This document shows, one piece after another, positions 16,614-26,064 of a DNA stretch of 64,000 nucleotides. Position 1 is the stretch's first letter. Every line of letters begins with the position of its first letter. The stretch is from Curtobacterium sp. SGAir0471 (GTDB taxonomy: Bacteria; Actinomycetota; Actinomycetes; Actinomycetales; Microbacteriaceae), in contig NZ_CP027869.1 in NCBI RefSeq assembly GCF_005490985.1, positions 1,674,001-1,738,000 of the forward strand, given 5' to 3'. Below the pieces are notes generated by a model, which made no database searches, was not told the DNA's origin, and worked only from the letters and a program-made list of their open reading frames with translations. Made by a program: the position numbers and the translations under genes.

Positions 16614-17750
16614 ATGATCGACCGCCGGGTCTTCGAGGACCTCTTCGAGAACTCGGTCGTCAGCGGCCGCGCTCCGTACCGGCAAGCGCTCGACCGCTCG
16701 GAGATCACGTTCGGTGACCTCGTCGAACTGTCGCGGAAGGCGGACATCCCCTACCCGCTGTTCTTCGCCACCCACGATCACGTCCGTGCGCAGATCGCGA
16801 CCAAGACGGACAAGCTCCTCCAAGGCGTCAGCAAGGAGACGTTCGCGCTCAATTCGCGGACGACCGTCGACGTCAAGGACGTCGAGCTCATCGTGAAGGA
16901 CCTCATCCGGAAACAGATGCTCCTCCGCAAGCACGATCCGAATCTCGAGGACAACCGGATCGTGGGTCTGCTGAAGAGGTCGCGAGGGTCAGCGGCAGCG
17001 GACGCTCAGGTGCTCGTCGATGCTCTCGGATTGGAGCACGACACTCTCACTCAGGCGCGGACGAAGAAGCGCGCGCTCGAGATCCTGATCGAGCGCCTGG
17101 AGGCACACCAGGTCCTCGTCTCGTTGAGCGTCCGTGGGTTCATGCCACAGCTCATCGAGGTGAAGTTCAGCGGGCTGACCATCAAGGACAAGAAGGTCCC
17201 GTACATCTTTCTCGCTCGCGGGGACCACGGCGATGCGCAGGAGCCCGAAGGACGGCAGCTCTTCACGTTGACGTTGCTCGCCGTCCTCGTCGCGCGGGGC
17301 ATTTTCGCCCCGGTGACGTACGACGGCAGTAGTCCGGCCGCCGGGCCAGGACGGGAGTACGACATCGTCGGGGAGATCCTGATGCCGGAGAAAGCTGTTC
17401 GAGGGCTCGCGCTGGCGACACTCGAGGACCTCAAGGCGTCCGCAGATCGATTCAAGGTCACGCCGAGCGCCCTGGTCGTCCGAGCGCAGCGTCTCCGTCT
17501 CGTGAGCCCCGCCGTCGCCGCGTCACATCTCAACGCCCTCGGGCGAGAATTCGCTGCTCGGCCACCCAGTCGAGCACAGCAGCCCAAACCGGTAAACGGC
17601 GTCCGCACGTACAACGGCAGGGAGTTCTCGGCGCGCATGCTCCGGGCACTCGACGCCGGACGCGTCTCCCCAGGCGACTTCTGCCGGGTGGTCTGTGCGA
17701 ACAAGATCAAGCCACACCAGATCAGCGACTTCCGGGAGGCGCTCGGATGA
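16614..17750 (+). CDS. ImmA/IrrE-like protein lacking the metalloprotease motif, partner of a PIN-like protein
   Basis: 378 residues from ATG 16614. The N-terminal half is helical with an Ser/Lys-rich segment; the middle (about 210-270: VPYIFLARGDHGDAQEPEGRQLFTLTLLAVLVARG) has the layout of an ImmA/IrrE domain, but the HExxH zinc motif expected after the LFTL strand is absent. The C-terminus carries HTH-like helices (DRFKVTPSALVVRAQRLRLV). It overlaps the PIN-like gene by 4 bp (ATGA). ImmA-type proteins paired with DUF4411/PIN proteins are a known toxin-antitoxin-like arrangement. Here the ImmA-like member is probably a binding or regulatory subunit. The start is uncertain; the frame is open to 16365. 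Confidence 0.55.
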   Translation: MIDRRVFEDLFENSVVSGRAPYRQALDRSEITFGDLVELSRKADIPYPLFFATHDHVRAQIATKTDKLLQGVSKETFALNSRTTVDVKDVELIVKDLIRKQMLLRKHDPNLEDNRIVGLLKRSRGSAAADAQVLVDALGLEHDTLTQARTKKRALEILIERLEAHQVLVSLSVRGFMPQLIEVKFSGLTIKDKKVPYIFLARGDHGDAQEPEGRQLFTLTLLAVLVARGIFAPVTYDGSSPAAGPGREYDIVGEILMPEKAVRGLALATLEDLKASADRFKVTPSALVVRAQRLRLVSPAVAASHLNALGREFAARPPSRAQQPKPVNGVRTYNGREFSARMLRALDAGRVSPGDFCRVVCANKIKPHQISDFREALG

Positions 17751-18205
17751 TGGGGTGCCGGTACCTCCTCGACAACAACGTCCTCTCGCGACTCACGGTC
17801 GAGGAACGGTCCCTGCCATTCATCAGGGAGCACTGTCGCATCCCCTCAGAGGTGCTGCACGAAGCTCGCTTCCTCCCGGACGCCGTGTCCCTGTACGAGC
17901 TCGAGTATCGGACAACAGGACGGGTGTTGCACCACCTGCAGCGGGTCATGGAACGTGTGCCGGTCGACGACGTCCGTCTGGTCAACCTGTATAGCGGCAA
18001 GGGCAACGCGGATCCGATGCTCGTGGCATGCGCTCTGGACGCCGTCCACGAAGAGGAAGAGGGCCTGTTCGGCGACGAATGGGCGATCATCTCGAACGAC
18101 GACGCAGTCCTCGCCATGGCGCGTCTCTTCGGTGTCACCGTGCTCACGAGCAGCGAACTCGACCCGCTTCTCCACGGACGTGCGCACGCGACTCGCTACG
18201 ACTGA
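17747..18205 (+). CDS. PIN-like (DUF4411-type) putative nuclease/toxin
   Basis: 152 residues with a PIN-fold acidic pattern: YLLDNNVLSRL at the N-terminus (first Asp), a conserved central Glu region (RIPSEVLHEARF), ADPMLVACAL (Asp near 89) and IISNDDAVLAMARLFGV (Asp pair near 115). PIN proteins are Mg-dependent RNases and are often toxins. It is translationally coupled to the degenerate ImmA-like gene, which fits an antitoxin/toxin or two-subunit unit. No other partner is nearby. Confidence 0.65.
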   Translation: MMGCRYLLDNNVLSRLTVEERSLPFIREHCRIPSEVLHEARFLPDAVSLYELEYRTTGRVLHHLQRVMERVPVDDVRLVNLYSGKGNADPMLVACALDAVHEEEEGLFGDEWAIISNDDAVLAMARLFGVTVLTSSELDPLLHGRAHATRYD

Positions 18206-18247
18206 CGGCGTAGCGGCGCAACCGAATGTTCCCGCACCCGCCCTCCC

Positions 18248-18820
18248 TCAGTCGGAAACCGTTCGGAGGGCGGCGCGTTGCGTCCTGAGACGTCTGCGCG
18301 TCGCGGCGATTCCCTCGATGTCGGTCGACGCGACGGACCAGAGTTTTCCCTGGGCGGCCTGCAACGCCCGCACGATCGGGTCGGCCTCGTCCGCACCGTG
18401 CAGGAGCGGCGCGAGTTCCGCCGTCAGCCGCCGAGCGTCTTCGTGCATCTGGAGGAAGGGCGAGGGCGACTGTGCAGTCGCTTCTGAGTCGAGGCTCACC
18501 ACCACGGCGATGAAGAACTCGATGGAAGCGACTCCTCCGTGTGCGCCGACCCGGAGGAGCGCCAGGGCTCGATCCAGCGTCTGCTGTGCTGCGGTCATGG
18601 ACGGACGAGTATCCGCCTCTGCGGCGATGCGCTCGACGCGACGCGAGCGGCGGATCGCTTCGAGCGCGAGCTCCTCGTGGCCGCCGTTCTCCGAGAGCAG
18701 CAGCACGAGTCGTTCAACAGCACGGCAGGCTTCTTTCAGGGTGACCCGTCGACGAGCGGCTTCTTCTGCTTGCACAGTTCGGAGTATGCGCGGACCGTGC
18801 GCCGTGGCGCGTGCGGGCAC
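18248..18820 (-). CDS. Hypothetical helical protein
   Basis: 190 residues, almost entirely predicted alpha helix, with many Arg/Glu/Ala residues and no membrane segment or recognised motif. It converges on the PIN-like gene. The first 15 residues look non-coding, so the true start may be one of the later GTG codons (for example at VQAEEAARRRV). Function unknown. Confidence 0.5.
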   Translation of the reverse strand: MPARATAHGPRILRTVQAEEAARRRVTLKEACRAVERLVLLLSENGGHEELALEAIRRSRRVERIAAEADTRPSMTAAQQTLDRALALLRVGAHGGVASIEFFIAVVVSLDSEATAQSPSPFLQMHEDARRLTAELAPLLHGADEADPIVRALQAAQGKLWSVASTDIEGIAATRRRLRTQRAALRTVSD

Positions 18821-19250
18821 GACACCGCCGAACCTTGTTCGGCCGCTCGCGGACCGTTGCCGGGCTGTTCCATTTCGGTGCCGAGGAGCGGAGAGAGCGT
18901 GACCATTCCGCAGGCACGCACGCGGCAGACGTGACGCCTGAGATGAGGAAGCAGCAGCGCAGGAACTGATCGAGGAAAAGGCGACGAAACCTGCCGCTCG
19001 ACCGGTTCAGCAACGGCCCAGAATCGCCCAACAGGACATGCACGGAAGGCGCACCTCGTCCCTCGCATCCTCGGCAGCACCGGGCGTCGCCTGACTTCAT
19101 CATGTCCCCGCGTGTCCCATCTCAAGCGGGCGGAAACGCCAGACGAGTGCGAGCCCTCCGCTCGCGATCCTGTCCCGTGTCCCAAGTCCCACGCCCCGTA
19201 TGTCCCGTGTCCCGTGGTGACCTCGGGCACGCTCGTCCTGCCGGCGGGGA
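18821..19250. other. Scarred intergenic region with short direct repeats
   Basis: No supported gene. Around 19100-19215 the motif TGTCCC recurs many times, twice as TGTCCCGTGTCCC. It lies immediately before the truncated epimerase, so it probably marks a deletion junction. Confidence 0.5.
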
Positions 19251-19253
19251 GGG

Positions 19254-19801
19254 TGGGCCGTGAGGGCGATGCGCCCGTCGGTGCCGCGGCTGCGGCCGCT
19301 CGAGGGCGCGGTGAAGCCCTCGCGCTCGGCCTCCGGGAGGACGGCGTCGGAGCCGTCGTGGTCCGCTTGGCACCGAGTGTGCACGACGGGGTCCGGCGCG
19401 GGTTCGCCGGCGCCCTCGTCGACGCCGCCGAGCGGACGGGTGTCGCGGCCTACGTCGGGGACGGACAGCAGCGGTGGCCAGCGGTGCACCGTCGAGACGT
19501 CGCGGACCTCTACGCGGCGGCGATCGGAGGTGCGCCCGCAGGCACCGTGCTGCACGGGGTCGCCGAGCACGGCGTGCGCATGCGCGAGGTGGCCGAGCTC
19601 ATCGGGCACCGGTTCGGCCTGCCGACCCGGTCCATCGACGCCGCGGACGCGACCACGCACTTCGGTTGGGTCGGCTCGTTCGTCGCGACGGACTCGCCGG
19701 CGTCGAGCGCGGCCACGCGTGCGCTCCTCGGGTGGGATCCCCGTGGACCGGGGCTCGTCGAGGACATGGCGGCGGGCTTCTTCTCCGGGGGTGCCCGGTG
19801 A
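19254..19801 (+). pseudogene. C-terminal half of an extended SDR / NAD-dependent epimerase
   Basis: The segment reads as the substrate-binding half of an epimerase-like SDR: GVGAVVVRLAPSVHD, VGDGQQRWPAVHRRDVADLYAAAI, GTVLHGVAEHGVRMREVAELIG and HFGWVGSFVATDSPASSAATRALLGW. The N-terminal GxxGxxG Rossmann domain and the YxxxK active site are missing. The fragment stays open and its stop overlaps the start of the downstream MFS gene (GTGA), so it may still be translated as a leader for that gene. Confidence 0.75.
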
Positions 19802-20997
19802 GTGCGGCGTCCGTGGTGGGCACGCGCGGCGCACTCCGCCCTCGCCACCTCGCGGCGTTGTCGATCGGGACGTTCGCGCTCGGCATCGACGGATTCGTGC
19901 TCTCCGGGCTGTTGCCGCAGGTCGCGGCGTCCCTGCACGTGCCGACTGCGGCTGCCGGGCAGCTGACGACGCTGTTCGCACTCGTCTACGCCGTCGGCTC
20001 GCCGGTCATCGCGACCGCGACCGGGAACTGGGACCGCCGACGGCTGCTCCTGCTCGGCATGGTCGTGTTCGCGGTCGGCGTCGGACTGCAGGCCGTCGGC
20101 CCGACCTTCGCGGTGGTCGCCGCCGGGCGGGCCATCGCGGCGCTCGGAGCTGCCGCTTTCCAGGCAACCGCCTACGGGACGGCCGGGCTCCTCAGTGACG
20201 ACGAGCACCGGCCCCGCACACTCGCGGTCGTCGCCGGGGGGAGTTCGGTCGCGATCGTCGCCGGACTGCCGTTCGGGATCCTCGTCGGGCAGGTCTGGGG
20301 TTGGCGAGGCGCGATGGTCGTACTGCTCGCCCTTGCCGTGGTGACCGCGGTGTCGACGTCGATGCTCCCGAGCGTGCACGCCCCACGGTTGCTGTTCCGG
20401 CAACGGGTCGCGGTCCTCCGAGACGGCCGGGTCCTGCGGGTCCTGATCGGGACCGTGCTCGTGATGACGCCGGGATTCCTCGTGCTCGCGTTCGTCCCGA
20501 TCATCGTCACCGGCACGGGGAACTGGACGGTCATCCTCGTGCTTGCGTACGGGGTGGGACAGGTGGCCGGCACCGCGGTCGCGCCGCGGGTGATCCGCTG
20601 GATGAGTGCACGGTTGACGGTGGCCGTCGCTGCGGTCCTCGTCCTGGTGGGATGCGTCGCACTCGGAGCGCTCCGGTCGGCGCCGGTGGGCGCTGCGGTC
20701 GCCATGGCCGTGCTCGGCATCGGCGTGGGACTGGCCGTCGTCCCGCAGCAGGCGCGGCTGTTCACCACCGTGCCGCGGATCGCCGCGGTGGCCGTCGGCC
20801 TGAACGGCTCGGCGATCTACTGCGGAAGCGCACTCGGGGCAGCGCTCGGCGGTGTTGCCCTCACGTTCGGCGGGGCGGAGGCGCTGGCGTTCACCGCGGC
20901 GGCGATCGCACTGGTCGCGACCGTCGCCGTCGTCGCGCTCAAGGTCGAGCGACCCGAGCGCGACACCCCTCTCGAGCGTGGCGGTCGCGAGGACTGA
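19798..20997 (+). CDS. MFS transporter, DHA1-type drug efflux
   Basis: 399 residues from GTG 19798, with 12 hydrophobic segments. The signature between helices 2 and 3 is VYAVGSPVIATATGNWDRRRLLL, and helix 5 carries GLPFGILVGQVWGWRGAM, a drug:H+ antiporter motif C-like sequence. It would export small hydrophobic compounds across the cytoplasmic membrane. The start overlaps the preceding stop by 4 bp; its original operon partner is the truncated epimerase. The substrate is not predictable. Confidence 0.85.
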   Translation: MSAASVVGTRGALRPRHLAALSIGTFALGIDGFVLSGLLPQVAASLHVPTAAAGQLTTLFALVYAVGSPVIATATGNWDRRRLLLLGMVVFAVGVGLQAVGPTFAVVAAGRAIAALGAAAFQATAYGTAGLLSDDEHRPRTLAVVAGGSSVAIVAGLPFGILVGQVWGWRGAMVVLLALAVVTAVSTSMLPSVHAPRLLFRQRVAVLRDGRVLRVLIGTVLVMTPGFLVLAFVPIIVTGTGNWTVILVLAYGVGQVAGTAVAPRVIRWMSARLTVAVAAVLVLVGCVALGALRSAPVGAAVAMAVLGIGVGLAVVPQQARLFTTVPRIAAVAVGLNGSAIYCGSALGAALGGVALTFGGAEALAFTAAAIALVATVAVVALKVERPERDTPLERGGRED

Positions 20998-21034
20998 GGC
21001 TCGGCACCTGCTCGAACGAGCCGCCCGGCGAGCG

Positions 21035-21568
21035 TCAATCGAGTGTGCTCATCGCCACCTCGACCCACGTCTCGATGTCGGCGTCCGTGATCGCCCGCCG
21101 ACGAACGAGCGCGTGGAACATCGTCTGGGCAGCGAGCGTGTCGGCTGCCCTGCGAGCGGCCGGGTCGTCCGTTCCCAAGCGGGCGAACCGTCGACTCCAG
21201 TACCGATCGAACGCCGCCGCGACGCGGCTGTCGTGTTGCGCCATCGCGAGGGTCGTCGTGACGACGAGACGGTTCCGCTCGGTCTCGAACCAGCGTCGGG
21301 CGTCGGCCGCGAGATCGCGGAGTCGTGATCGGAGGTCTGATCCGGGCTCGAGCGGGGGAGGACCCGCGTCCGTGTCGAGCGCCTCGATCACCAGGTCGGC
21401 GGGATCGGGCCAGTTCCGGTACAGCGTCGTCTTGTTCACCGCGGCCAGATCGGCCAGGACGTCGTACGACAGCCGCGGCGGACGAGCCGCGATGGCGTCG
21501 AGGCTCGCGTCGAGCACGCGTTGCCGCGCTGCGGCGGTGCGCCCACCTGGCCGTCGCTGGGTTCCCAT
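21035..21568 (-). CDS. TetR/AcrR family regulator
   Basis: 177 residues. The N-terminal TetR HTH reads ARQRVLDASLDAIAARPPRLSYDVLADLAAVNKTTLYRNWPDPADLV (about residues 12-60); the rest is the helical ligand-binding domain. It is divergent from the frameshifted hydrolase gene, and two matching operator-like palindromes lie in the 90-bp gap between them, so it most likely represses itself and the hydrolase gene. Confidence 0.9.
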   Translation of the reverse strand: MGTQRRPGGRTAAARQRVLDASLDAIAARPPRLSYDVLADLAAVNKTTLYRNWPDPADLVIEALDTDAGPPPLEPGSDLRSRLRDLAADARRWFETERNRLVVTTTLAMAQHDSRVAAAFDRYWSRRFARLGTDDPAARRAADTLAAQTMFHALVRRRAITDADIETWVEVAMSTLD

Positions 21569-21580
21569 GACAGCACTGTA

Positions 21581-21642
21581 GCAACCAAGTGTTGCAGTAA
21601 TGAGCGACCGAGCGTAGGTTCACTAAAGCAACCAAACGTTGC
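21581..21642. promoter_or_regulatory. Twin TetR operators GCAAC-N5-GTTGC
   Basis: Two 15-bp palindromes share the half-sites GCAAC/GTTGC with 5-bp centres: GCAACCAAGTGTTGC at 21581-21595 and GCAACCAAACGTTGC at 21628-21642. They are 47 bp apart and sit between the divergent TetR and hydrolase genes. Binding by the adjacent TetR is inferred. Confidence 0.75.
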
Positions 21643-21660
21643 TCAACGATGGGAGTGATC

Positions 21661-22916
21661 ATGCGATTCCTGTTCGACGACAAGGCAGCCGATTTTGAGA
21701 CGCTGCGCACGGCCGGGTACAGGCAGCCGGGGGCGCTGACATCGGCGAGGTCCTCGTCGCGGCCGCGCACACCGCGGGGTCCGACGCGGATGCGTGGTGG
21801 CAGGCGTGGATCGACGTCGCGTCGCGCCTCGAGGTCCAGGCGGTGGACGCCCAAGGCGCAGGTCGGTGGCGGACGGCGGCCGGATCATGGCTGCGCGCGT
21901 CCAACTACGCGCGGACAGCGGAGTTCTTCCTCCACATCGATCCGGCAGACCCGCGCATCACCTCGACCTCGCGGCGCGCGGTCGACGCGTTCCGCGCCTT
22001 CGCACGGATGCACCCCGGACACGACGACCTCGCGGGCGCGGTTCCCTTGACGGACCGCAACCCGGTGTTCCCCGCGATGCGGATGAGCGAGGTCACGATC
22101 CCCTTCGGTGACGCGCACCTGCCGGGCTGGTGGATGACACCGGGCGACGACCACGACGCCGTCCGACCGACACTCCTCGCGCTCGGGGGCTTCGACTCGA
22201 TCGCTGAGGAGATGTACTTCACCGTCGGCAAGACCGCGGTCGAGCAGGGCTGGAACGTGCTCCTGTTCGACGGACCGGGTCAGGGGCGTGTGATCCGGGA
22301 ACAGGGCGTGCACTTCCGGCCGGACTACGAGGCGCCCGTGTCCGCGGTCGTCGACGCGGTCCTCGGGTTCCCTGTCGTGGACGCTGACCGGATCGCGCTG
22401 ATCGGCATGAGCCAGGGTGGGTACTTCGCGGCCCGGGCAGCAGCGTTCGAGCCGCGGCTCGCGGCGCTCGTCGTCTGGGACGGCATCTACGACGTGTCAT
22501 CGGCGAACGCGGCGCTCGCGACGCCTGAGATCCTCGAGCACATCGCCGCCGGCCGGGACGACCGTGCGGATGAACTGATCCGTTCCGCCGCTCGGGACCT
22601 GCCGTCGTTGGCCTGGGTCGTCGCGAAAGGCACCTGGACCTACGGCGTCGATTCGCCGGCGGAGTACTTCCGGCGCAACGAGCAGTACACGCTCGCGGAC
22701 GGGGTCGCGGAGCGCATCGCCTGCCCGACGCTCGTCATCGACGCCGAGGCCGACCACTCCTTCCGGGGGCAGCCGCAGGTGTTCGCCGACCACCTGCTCG
22801 CACCGCATACCCTGCTGCGGATGTCGGAGGCGGACGGCGCGGGCGAACACTGCAACGCGGGCAGTGTCAACCGGTTCCAGGAAGCACTCTTCGATTGGCT
22901 TGACGCAACCGTATGA
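21661..22916 (+). pseudogene. Alpha/beta hydrolase (FrsA/DUF1100-like), one-base frameshift
   Basis: The coding sequence starts MRFLFDDKAADFETLRTAGY and, after a G-run at 21729-21733, continues one frame back as GADIGEVLVAAAHTAG... to the stop at 22916. Adding one G (five to six) restores a 419-residue esterase-like protein. The nucleophile elbow is GMSQGGYFAARAAAF, the acid lies near LVIDAEADHSF and the histidine in DGAGEHCNAGS. Upstream regulatory palindromes are intact, so the loss may be recent, phase-variable or a read error. A translation start within the second frame would lack the cap domain. Confidence 0.75.
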
Positions 22917-23385
22917 CGGACCGGAGGCGCGTGACGATCTCCGTGCACCGGCACCACGACACGTACGTCGCGTCGTGATCCGTCCGCAACACGCGCAACC
23001 AGGACCACCGGGTCGACCACGCGACGGGTCGGACGCGGTCCGGCCCCTGCTGCACCGAGGCGTCGTGCTCGCCCCCGACACCACGGGGGCGTGCTCGGCG
23101 CAGGACGCAATGCGATCCTGTCGACGCCCGACGGTCGCACCTTCGTCGCGCACCACCGGATCGCGCGGCCGAACTCCGGGATCCGGCCAGCCACCAGAAT
23201 CGCTTCGCAACGGAGCTTCATCGCAAGACATCTGAGACGGGTCCGCTGTCGCCCGGAGCAACACTTCGACCGCGGACGTCGCAGAACTTCGATCCGACCG
23301 GCAGCCTGGTGAAATGCTCACGTGACCGTCGCTTCTCCAGATCCCCGCTCGACGTCACGACCGTCGGTGCGGATCCGACACATGC
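22917..23385. other. Gene-free stretch between hydrolase and MFS gene
   Basis: About 470 bp with weak codon periodicity in every frame. I see no recognisable gene, RNA or palindrome. Confidence 0.5.
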
Positions 23386-24957
23386 GTGACGACGTCTCCA
23401 GCGACAGGTCCGGTGAGCGTGAGGTGGTCGACGAAGCTCCCGGTCGGAGTGATCAGTGCGAGGGGCCGTCGGAGCCGCGTCGTGGTCGCTCCTGAGGGCG
23501 AGGCGTGCCCTGCGTCGATCGTCGACGTCCAGGGCGAGGTGGAAGCGCCGCGCGTCCCTGGGAACGGGCAGGGCGCGCTCCTCGCGTGCCTGGGGGCCGG
23601 GTTCGCGACGCTGCTGGACCAGTCTGTGGTCAACTACGCGGTTCCGTCACTCGCTGCCGAGCTCCACGCGTCTGCCGGAGCGGTGCAGTGGCTCCTGGCG
23701 GTCTACTCCCTGACCTTCGGCATCGGGTTGGTCCCGGGCGGACGGCTGGGTGATGCGTACGGCAGACGCGAACTGTTCGTCGTCGGGCTCGGCATGTTCT
23801 TCGTCGGCGCACTGTCGACCGTGCTTGCGACGAGCGTCGGTTGGGCGGTCGCTGGACGGTGCGTGCAGGGGTTCGGGGCGGGCATCATCTCCGCACAGGT
23901 CCTCGGAGTCATCCAAGATCTGTTCCGAGATCAGCGCCGGGTCCGGGCACTCGCTGCGTACGGCGCAGCTGCCTCGGCTTCAGCGCTCGTCGGACCACTG
24001 TTCGCTGCCGTCGTCCTCGGCCTCGCCGCCCAGGAGGTCGCGTGGCGGTTGGTACTCGCCGTGAGCCTGCCGTTCGTCCTCGTCACCGGAGTGATCGCAC
24101 TCCGCACGCTCCCTCGACGCGGACCCGTCGTCGTCCGTCGCCCGAGTCTGGACGTCACGGGGATCACGCTCGTCGCCGTCCTGGTCGTGCTCGTCACGGT
24201 CCCGGTGGTCGATCCGAGCCTGGGAGCCGTGCCGATCGCAGTGGTGGCGATCGCCTCCGTGGCGATCATCGGTGCGTTGGTCTGGTGGGAACGCCGCGCG
24301 CGCAGCCCCATCTTCGCTCCCGGCCTGATCCGGTCCGGTGGGTTCATGCGGGGCAATGTCATGGCTGCGTTGTGGTTCGGAGCGAGCGTGGCCCAGTCAT
24401 CGGTGCTGACGGTCTTCCTCCTCGACGCCGTCCAGCTCGCGCCGCTGGAGGTCGCCCTCGTGCTCGTCCCGGCAGCAGCCGCGCGCATGATCGGTTCCTG
24501 GGCCAGCGCCCGAGCACACGCACGGTTCGGACTCGTCCTGCTCCGGCTGTGCCTCGCCGTGCAGACTCTCGGCCGGGCAGGCCTCGCTGCTGCAGTGTTG
24601 ACCGTTCCCGACGCACGCGTGGTGGCGGTTGTGCTGGTCGTCGAGCTCGCGGTGGCGCTGGCGAGCGGGATGTTCGAGCCAGCCATGCGGCATTCGACGT
24701 TGGAGTACGCACAACGGGGGAGCTTCGGGCTCGCCGCGTCCTTCCTGCAGCTGACGCAACGGCTTGCGGCTACGTTCTGCGTCGCCCTCGTGACCGGGTT
24801 CGCGTTCGTCGGGGGTACAGGCGTCGAGCTCAGTCTGAGCGGATCGGCCCTCGCACTCGTCGTCTGCGGGGGCCTGGTGGCCGGTGCGTTCGTCGTCACG
24901 TTCCTTCCCCCGAGCAGCCGCCGCACGCAGATGCGCCGTCACGACCGCGTCGAGTAG
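23386..24957 (+). CDS. MFS transporter, DHA2 (EmrB/QacA-like) family
   Basis: 523 residues with about 14 hydrophobic segments. Diagnostic pieces are LDQSVVNYAVPSLAAELHASAGAVQW (motif D1 region), GGRLGDAYGRRELF (motif A) and GAAASASALVGPLFAAVV (motif C region). It would use the proton gradient to export drugs or metabolites. The first 45-60 residues are unusual for the family and the true start may be later; no strong ribosome site precedes 23386. No coupled gene downstream. Confidence 0.82.
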   Translation: MTTSPATGPVSVRWSTKLPVGVISARGRRSRVVVAPEGEACPASIVDVQGEVEAPRVPGNGQGALLACLGAGFATLLDQSVVNYAVPSLAAELHASAGAVQWLLAVYSLTFGIGLVPGGRLGDAYGRRELFVVGLGMFFVGALSTVLATSVGWAVAGRCVQGFGAGIISAQVLGVIQDLFRDQRRVRALAAYGAAASASALVGPLFAAVVLGLAAQEVAWRLVLAVSLPFVLVTGVIALRTLPRRGPVVVRRPSLDVTGITLVAVLVVLVTVPVVDPSLGAVPIAVVAIASVAIIGALVWWERRARSPIFAPGLIRSGGFMRGNVMAALWFGASVAQSSVLTVFLLDAVQLAPLEVALVLVPAAAARMIGSWASARAHARFGLVLLRLCLAVQTLGRAGLAAAVLTVPDARVVAVVLVVELAVALASGMFEPAMRHSTLEYAQRGSFGLAASFLQLTQRLAATFCVALVTGFAFVGGTGVELSLSGSALALVVCGGLVAGAFVVTFLPPSSRRTQMRRHDRVE

Positions 24958-25008
24958 TCCGCGTTCGATCGATAACGCTTGCGCGAGGGGGAAGGGTTCC
25001 CGCATGAT

Positions 25009-26064
25009 ATGAGAATGCATTCTCAGTTACGCGTTGCTCTCGCTGCGCCGATCCGCCCGGAACACGTCGACCTGCTCCGGCAGCTCGAGCCACGCATCAC
25101 GGTGGTGCACGAGGCGGCGGCGCTGCCGCCCATGCGCTTCCCCGCGGACTTCTCCGGCGAGCCGTCCTTCCGCCGGACCCCGGAAGCGGCCGAGTGGTGG
25201 CGCGCGCAGCTCCGTGACGCCGAAGCGCTCTACGGGATCCCGGACGTCGACCCGGCGCTCCTGGCGGCCGTCGTCCGCGAGAACGACGGGCTGCGGTGGG
25301 TGCACACCATGGCGGCGGGTGGCGGGGGACAGGTGCGCGGGGCCGGTCTCTCGACCGATGACCTCGAGCGGGTCCGGTTCACGACGTCTGCGGGGGTGCA
25401 CGGCACGTCGCTCGCCGAGTTCGCGCTGCTCGGCCTGCTGGCCGGGGCGAAGCGGCTGCCTCGGCTCCGGGCCGACCAGGCTGCGCATCGCTGGCCGGAC
25501 CGGTGGGTCATGGACCCGGTAACCGGATCCACCGTCCTGGTCCTCGGTCTCGGAGGGATCGGCGCCGAGGTGGCGCGCACCGCGGCTGCACTGGGTGTGC
25601 ACGTCATCGGAGCGAGCCGCAGCGGTCGTCCGGTGAACGGGGTCGCCGAGGTCGTCACGGTCGACGAGCTCGCGACCATCCTCCCGCGCGTGGACGCCGT
25701 CGTCTCGACGCTCCCCGGCACGGCCGCCACCGAAGGGCTGATCGACGCCGCGTTCTTCGACGCGCTCCGACCCGGTGCGACCTTCGTCAACGTCGGACGG
25801 GGGACCGTGGTCGACGAGGACGCACTGCTCGACGCGCTCCGCTCGGGCCGAGTTGGGTTCGCGGCGCTCGACGTCGTCGCCGTCGAACCGCTCGCGGCGG
25901 ACAGCCCCCTCTGGGACCTGCCGCAGGTGCTGATCAGCCCGCACACGGCCGCCCTGACGGTGACCGAGGAGGAACGCATCGTGCGGCTCTTCGCCGAGAA
26001 CGCCCGCCGACTCCTCGACGGCGAGCCGCTCCGCAACGTCGTCGACACCGTGGAGTTCTACTGA
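25009..26064 (+). CDS. D-2-hydroxyacid dehydrogenase (glyoxylate/hydroxypyruvate reductase-like)
   Basis: 351 residues. The C-terminal NAD(P)-binding core has VLGLGGIGAEVARTAAALG (about 170-190), and the catalytic triad appears as Arg in VSTLPGTAATEGLI/VNVGRGTVVDEDAL, Glu in VVAVEPLAADSPLW and His in LISPHTAAL. It reduces 2-oxoacids to D-2-hydroxyacids or the reverse. The start codon (25009, or 25015 in the same frame) lies inside the 16-bp operator palindrome, with no ribosome site upstream, so the message may be leaderless. It is coupled to the IclR-like gene by a one-base overlap. Likely part of the catabolic regulon to its right. Confidence 0.88.
   Translation: MRMHSQLRVALAAPIRPEHVDLLRQLEPRITVVHEAAALPPMRFPADFSGEPSFRRTPEAAEWWRAQLRDAEALYGIPDVDPALLAAVVRENDGLRWVHTMAAGGGGQVRGAGLSTDDLERVRFTTSAGVHGTSLAEFALLGLLAGAKRLPRLRADQAAHRWPDRWVMDPVTGSTVLVLGLGGIGAEVARTAAALGVHVIGASRSGRPVNGVAEVVTVDELATILPRVDAVVSTLPGTAATEGLIDAAFFDALRPGATFVNVGRGTVVDEDALLDALRSGRVGFAALDVVAVEPLAADSPLWDLPQVLISPHTAALTVTEEERIVRLFAENARRLLDGEPLRNVVDTVEFY
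25010..25025. promoter_or_regulatory. Operator A of the catabolic regulon
   Basis: TGAGAATGCATTCTCA is a perfect 16-bp palindrome that covers the start codon of the hydroxyacid dehydrogenase. It fits the shared pattern TGMGA-N6-TCTCA found at four other promoters to the right. Confidence 0.65.
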
